Source of the DNA: an uncultured Clostridia bacterium
GTDB lineage: Bacteria; Bacillota; Clostridia; TANB77; CAG-508
Assembly: GCA_947631725.1 (NCBI GenBank)
Contig: CANRML010000063.1
Coordinates: forward strand, 1 to 7,242
DNA length: 7,242 nt
Direction of reading: 5' to 3'
The notes under the pieces are model-generated. The model was not told the origin of the DNA and did not search any database. It saw only the letters and a list, made by a program, of their open reading frames with translations. Shown piece by piece: positions 5,111 to 7,242 of this stretch. The translations under genes and the position numbers were made by a program. Position 1 is the first letter of the stretch; each line of letters begins with the position of its first letter.

Positions 5111-6182
5111 AGAATTTAGAAAATTAAAAAATAGTCTATCACGAAAATGTATTATGAAAATACTTTTATATAGCATAATATCAATAATCATACTAGAAGT
5201 ATTTGTTGATGGGATTTTCAATGATATACTTGCAGAAAATGCCGCTCAATTTAGTGGACATTTATATTATTGGTTTATAGGAAACAAAACTATAATAATG
5301 TTTTTAACATATTTTATTATTTTAATAACAGTAACTTTTATAGTTATTAGAAATTCAAATAATAACATAATAGAAATAACATCAGCAATGGATAAAATAT
5401 TAAAAAACCCAGAACAAGATATAAAATTATCAAATGATTTAATCGTATTAGAAAATAGATTAAATAACATAAGAGCAGACTTAATAGCAAGTAAAAACAA
5501 AGCAAGTGAAGAAACGCAAAAAAAGAATGATTTAATCATGTATATGGCTCATGACTTGAAAACACCACTAACTTCTGTAATAGGATATTTAAGCTTATTA
5601 ACACAAGAAAAAGAAATTTCTAAAAATATGCAAGAAAAGTATATAAAAATAGCTTTAGATAAATCAATTAGATTAGAAGAACTTACAAATCAATTTTTTG
5701 AAATAACTAGATATAATTTGCAAGAAATTCCTATAAATAAAAGTAAAATAGATTTATCGTTTTTAATGGAGCAATTGATAGACGAATTTTATCCAATGCT
5801 ACAAGAAAATGGATTGAATTGTATTGTGAATAAACCAAAGCACATATATTTTTTAGGAGATGGAGATAAGTTAGCACGAGCATTTGGAAACTTGATAAAA
5901 AATGCAATTAGCTATAGTTATAAAAACACTGATATAGAAATTGAAATATTGCAAAAAGAAGGAAAAATAAATATAATATTTAAAAATAAAGGTGATAAAA
6001 TTCCAAAATATAAATTGGAAAAGATATTTGATAAATTCTATAGAACAGATGAAGCAAGAACAAGTAGTACAGGGGGAACCGGATTAGGATTAGCAATTAC
6101 TAAGGAAATAATAGAATTGCATGGTGGTACAATTAAGGTAAAAAATGATAATGAATATATAGAATTTTACATTGAATTATGA
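5100..6182 (+). CDS. VanS-like sensor histidine kinase
   Basis: This 360-aa membrane kinase should phosphorylate the VanR-like regulator encoded just before it. Two helices (about 20-38 and 64-84) flank an extracellular loop of only about 25 residues, too small for a large sensor domain. A linker (about 85-145) leads to the phospho-acceptor His151 in MYMAHDLKTPLTSVIGYLSLL, the same stretch as in VanS. The ATP-binding domain shows the N box (Asn264, Asn268 in FGNLIKNAISYS), a G1-region FKNKGDKIP with Asn in place of the usual Asp as in VanS, F box residues Phe310/Phe313, and a G2 box GGTGLGL (325-331). The start is TTG at 5100, overlapping the regulator gene by 11 nt behind GGGGAG (5082-5087); the resulting N-terminus (NKEFRKLKNSLSRK) lines up with that of VanS. 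The next ATG (5154) would remove these residues. The kinase frame is intact even though its partner is broken. Confidence 0.9.
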   Translation: MNNKEFRKLKNSLSRKCIMKILLYSIISIIILEVFVDGIFNDILAENAAQFSGHLYYWFIGNKTIIMFLTYFIILITVTFIVIRNSNNNIIEITSAMDKILKNPEQDIKLSNDLIVLENRLNNIRADLIASKNKASEETQKKNDLIMYMAHDLKTPLTSVIGYLSLLTQEKEISKNMQEKYIKIALDKSIRLEELTNQFFEITRYNLQEIPINKSKIDLSFLMEQLIDEFYPMLQENGLNCIVNKPKHIYFLGDGDKLARAFGNLIKNAISYSYKNTDIEIEILQKEGKINIIFKNKGDKIPKYKLEKIFDKFYRTDEARTSSTGGTGLGLAITKEIIELHGGTIKVKNDNEYIEFYIEL

Positions 6183-6195
6183 TAGGAGTCAAGTT

Positions 6196-6621
6196 ATGAA
6201 GAAAGAAACGAAAATAACAATAATTATATTCTTAATTTTATTATTTTTTATAACTTTTATTTCAATTGTTTCAAATAAAAAAAATTATGAACTAAACCTG
6301 CCAGAACAAGGAAAACTAAAAAGTATAAATATAGAAACACAAACAAATCAAAAAGAAATTGCAGATGATAAAGAAATACAAGACATTATTTATATTTTAA
6401 CTAATAGTGGAAAAGGAAGAAATACAAAACAAGAAAGCATAAATGATTTTCCAGTTAATACAGAAAATATAATAACAATAAAATTTAATTTTGAAGAGAT
6501 GGGTACATCTATAATATTTGTGTATATAAGAAATAATAATTACTACATAGAACAACCATATAATGGAATATATAAAATAAGTGGAGATGAATATAATTCA
6601 ATAGAAAAGTATATTAGATAA
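6196..6621 (+). CDS. Membrane-anchored 141-aa protein downstream of the VanS-like kinase (possible DUF5301)
   Basis: The product has a Lys-rich start, one N-terminal helix (about residues 7-26) and an extracellular domain of about 110 residues with alternating beta-like segments: LKSINIETQT, a helix around DDKEIQDIIYILTNS, SINDFPVNTENIITIKFNF, TSIIFVYIRNNNYYIEQPYNGIYKI, and a closing helix SGDEYNSIEKYI. The layout resembles the small family I recall as DUF5301, but that is memory and not a search. AGGAG (6184-6188) lies 7 nt before the ATG at 6196, which I prefer over the upstream in-frame ATG at 6172 inside the kinase gene. It begins 13 nt after the kinase stop, so it is the third gene of that operon. 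It may be an accessory sensor or a target; no enzymatic motif is visible. Confidence 0.75.
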   Translation: MKKETKITIIIFLILLFFITFISIVSNKKNYELNLPEQGKLKSINIETQTNQKEIADDKEIQDIIYILTNSGKGRNTKQESINDFPVNTENIITIKFNFEEMGTSIIFVYIRNNNYYIEQPYNGIYKISGDEYNSIEKYIR

Positions 6622-6645
6622 AAATGTACTTGATACATATTTTTG
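6621..6645 (+). terminator. Weak terminator-like hairpin after the VanRS operon
   Basis: ATGTA (6624-6628) pairs with TACAT (6634-6638) around a 5-nt loop, flanked by an A-run and a T-rich stretch, immediately after the stop codon at 6619-6621. The stem is AT-rich and short, so termination may be inefficient. Confidence 0.3.
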
Positions 6646-6647
6646 AT

Positions 6648-6676
6648 TTGACGAATAAAAGAAAATATGTTATTAT
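6648..6676 (+). promoter_or_regulatory. Strong extended -10 promoter with no protein gene downstream
   Basis: TTGACG (6648-6653, five of six matches), a 17-nt spacer, then TATTAT (6671-6676, five of six) preceded by the extended -10 TG at 6668-6669. The start point would be near 6683. No ORF with a ribosome binding site follows, but an intrinsic terminator does, so this promoter most plausibly drives the small RNA described next. Confidence 0.65.
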
Positions 6677-6682
6677 TTAAGT

Positions 6683-6759
6683 ACAAAATAAATGTATTTG
6701 ATTTGGGTTGTGAATTGCATTTACTTGTATGTGTATCGTAACTACACATACTTTTTTTT
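6683..6759 (+). ncRNA. Candidate small RNA of about 76 nt
   Basis: The segment runs from the predicted start point of a near-consensus promoter to the T8 tail of a strong terminator. The 5' half can fold as an 8-bp hairpin, TAAATGTA (6689-6696) with TGCATTTA (6716-6723, one G-U pair), exposing a 19-nt GU-rich loop that includes GGGTTGTG. The 3' half is the terminator hairpin. No ribosome binding site is present. Alternatives are an attenuated leader for a gene beyond 7242, or an antisense RNA to something on the minus strand. I recognise no known RNA family. The promoter-terminator geometry is visible in the sequence; existence of the RNA is inference. Confidence 0.5.
6727..6759 (+). terminator. 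Strong intrinsic terminator
   Basis: GTATGTGTA (6727-6735) pairs perfectly with TACACATAC (6743-6751) around a 7-nt loop and is followed directly by eight T residues (6752-6759). It lies about 50 nt from the promoter at 6648-6676 and 106 nt after the last protein gene, so it may also back up termination of the VanRS-like operon. Confidence 0.85.
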
Positions 6760-7242
6760 CACAAAAAACAGACTAGGTCGTAACTTCTACTTTACTGTTT
6801 CCTTAAGTTAGGATAACAATTTGAATTCAAATAATTTATAATTTTACGATACAAAAAAGTAGGGAAAATTGATATTTTTTTACTTGAAAGAAATTTCTAC
6901 TTTGGAAAATGAAAAAATGTTGATATATAGCTGGTTATAGAGCTTTGATTTTCTACATTTACGAGTAGTAGTAAAGATAGGGAATTCTTTGCTAAAAAAG
7001 CTTAAAATTATAGATAAAAACTAAATAACAACAGGGATACAATTTGTACCCTAGTTGAAATAAAAGCTAAAGATATGGATAAATAAAGCAAAGAGAAATC
7101 ATTATTTTGAAAAAAGCTACTATTGATAACCTTTTGACTTTTTAGTTACAATGTAATACATATAAAATATGTGAATTTGTATCATAAAAATATAATGTAT
7201 AATAATAAAATTTTGCATATTTTTTTCCAAAATCTCTATTAT
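6760..7242. other. AT-rich noncoding stretch with short repeats
   Basis: No ORF with a credible ribosome binding site was found on either strand. It contains TTCTACTTT twice (6785-6793, 6895-6903), with AAAGTAG (6856-6862) as an inverted partner of the second copy; a perfect 14-bp palindrome ATTTGAATTCAAAT (6819-6832); and a near-palindrome AGGGATACAATTTGTACCCT near 7033-7052. Near the right edge there is a TTGACT (7134-7139) but no well-spaced -10. It could be a decayed gene remnant or the upstream control region of a gene lying beyond the window. Confidence 0.5.

Noticed and set aside
4426..6182. Vancomycin-resistance locus
   Set aside because: Only the VanR/VanS-like regulators are present; no D-Ala-D-Lac or D-Ala-D-Ser ligase, VanH, VanX, VanY or VanT-type gene is in the window.
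6543..6749. Minus-strand 68-aa frame overlapping the end of the 141-aa protein gene
   Set aside because: No ribosome binding site, antisense to a supported gene, promoter and terminator.
6692..6811. 39-codon plus-strand ORF beginning in the candidate small RNA
   Set aside because: No ribosome binding site, and it runs straight through a perfect terminator hairpin and its T8 tail.
6891..6903. AATTTCTACTTT resembling the core of a Cas12a-type CRISPR repeat
   Set aside because: The GTAGAT half of the repeat hairpin is missing, there is no repeat-spacer periodicity, and no cas gene is present.
7134..7196. Promoter near the right edge (TTGACT with TATAAA or TATAAT downstream)
   Set aside because: The spacing is wrong (21 nt to TATAAA, far more to TATAAT at 7191), and the only 17-nt-spaced hexamer, TACATA, is a poor match.

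Overview
The window is strongly AT-rich. It uses A- and T-ending codons, the standard genetic code (TGG for Trp, TGA as a stop) and strong AGGAGG-type ribosome binding sites. With a CadC/CadA pair, a LytTR regulator and a VanR/VanS-type two-component system, this points to a low-GC Firmicute, most likely a clostridial-type bacterium. No genus can be assigned from the sequence alone. No transposase, integrase, tRNA, rRNA or CRISPR array was seen.

Layout: (1) 35-2379 is a metal-efflux operon. It has a consensus promoter carrying two inverted-repeat operators, a CadC-type ArsR/SmtB repressor (117-488), a Cd/Zn/Pb-exporting P1B ATPase (499-2343) and a strong terminator. (2) 2381-3497 is a second operon on the same strand. 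A 20-bp-period direct repeat and a promoter precede a LytTR DNA-binding protein, a two-helix membrane protein and an 83-aa single-helix membrane-anchored protein. The layout resembles LytTR regulatory systems, in which a membrane protein restrains the LytTR regulator. (3) 3496-4267 on the minus strand is a membrane-anchored C39-like cysteine peptidase whose frame is broken at an A7 run. It converges on the LytTR operon and shares its terminator. (4) 4268-4425 is a divergent intergenic region with four TTA-containing repeats at an exact 11-bp period, the signature of an OmpR/PhoB-class response-regulator site. (5) 4426-6621 is a VanR-like response regulator (frame broken near 4703-4708), a VanS-like sensor kinase and a membrane-anchored 141-aa protein. 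(6) 6622-7242 has no credible protein gene. It does hold a near-consensus extended -10 promoter followed about 76 nt later by a strong intrinsic terminator, which is a good candidate for a small RNA gene.

How they work together: in the first operon, metal binding to CadC should release both operators and induce CadA, which pumps divalent metal out of the cell. The LytTR operon looks like a small self-regulated signalling module. The VanRS-like pair has no vanH/vanA/vanX-type ligase or dipeptidase genes nearby, so it is best read as an envelope-sensing system of unknown target. The divergent peptidase and the co-transcribed 141-aa protein are the obvious candidates for its output. Two reading-frame breaks about 620 nt apart, on opposite strands, are the main caveat: they could be sequencing errors, local gene decay, or (for the A7 run) slippage.
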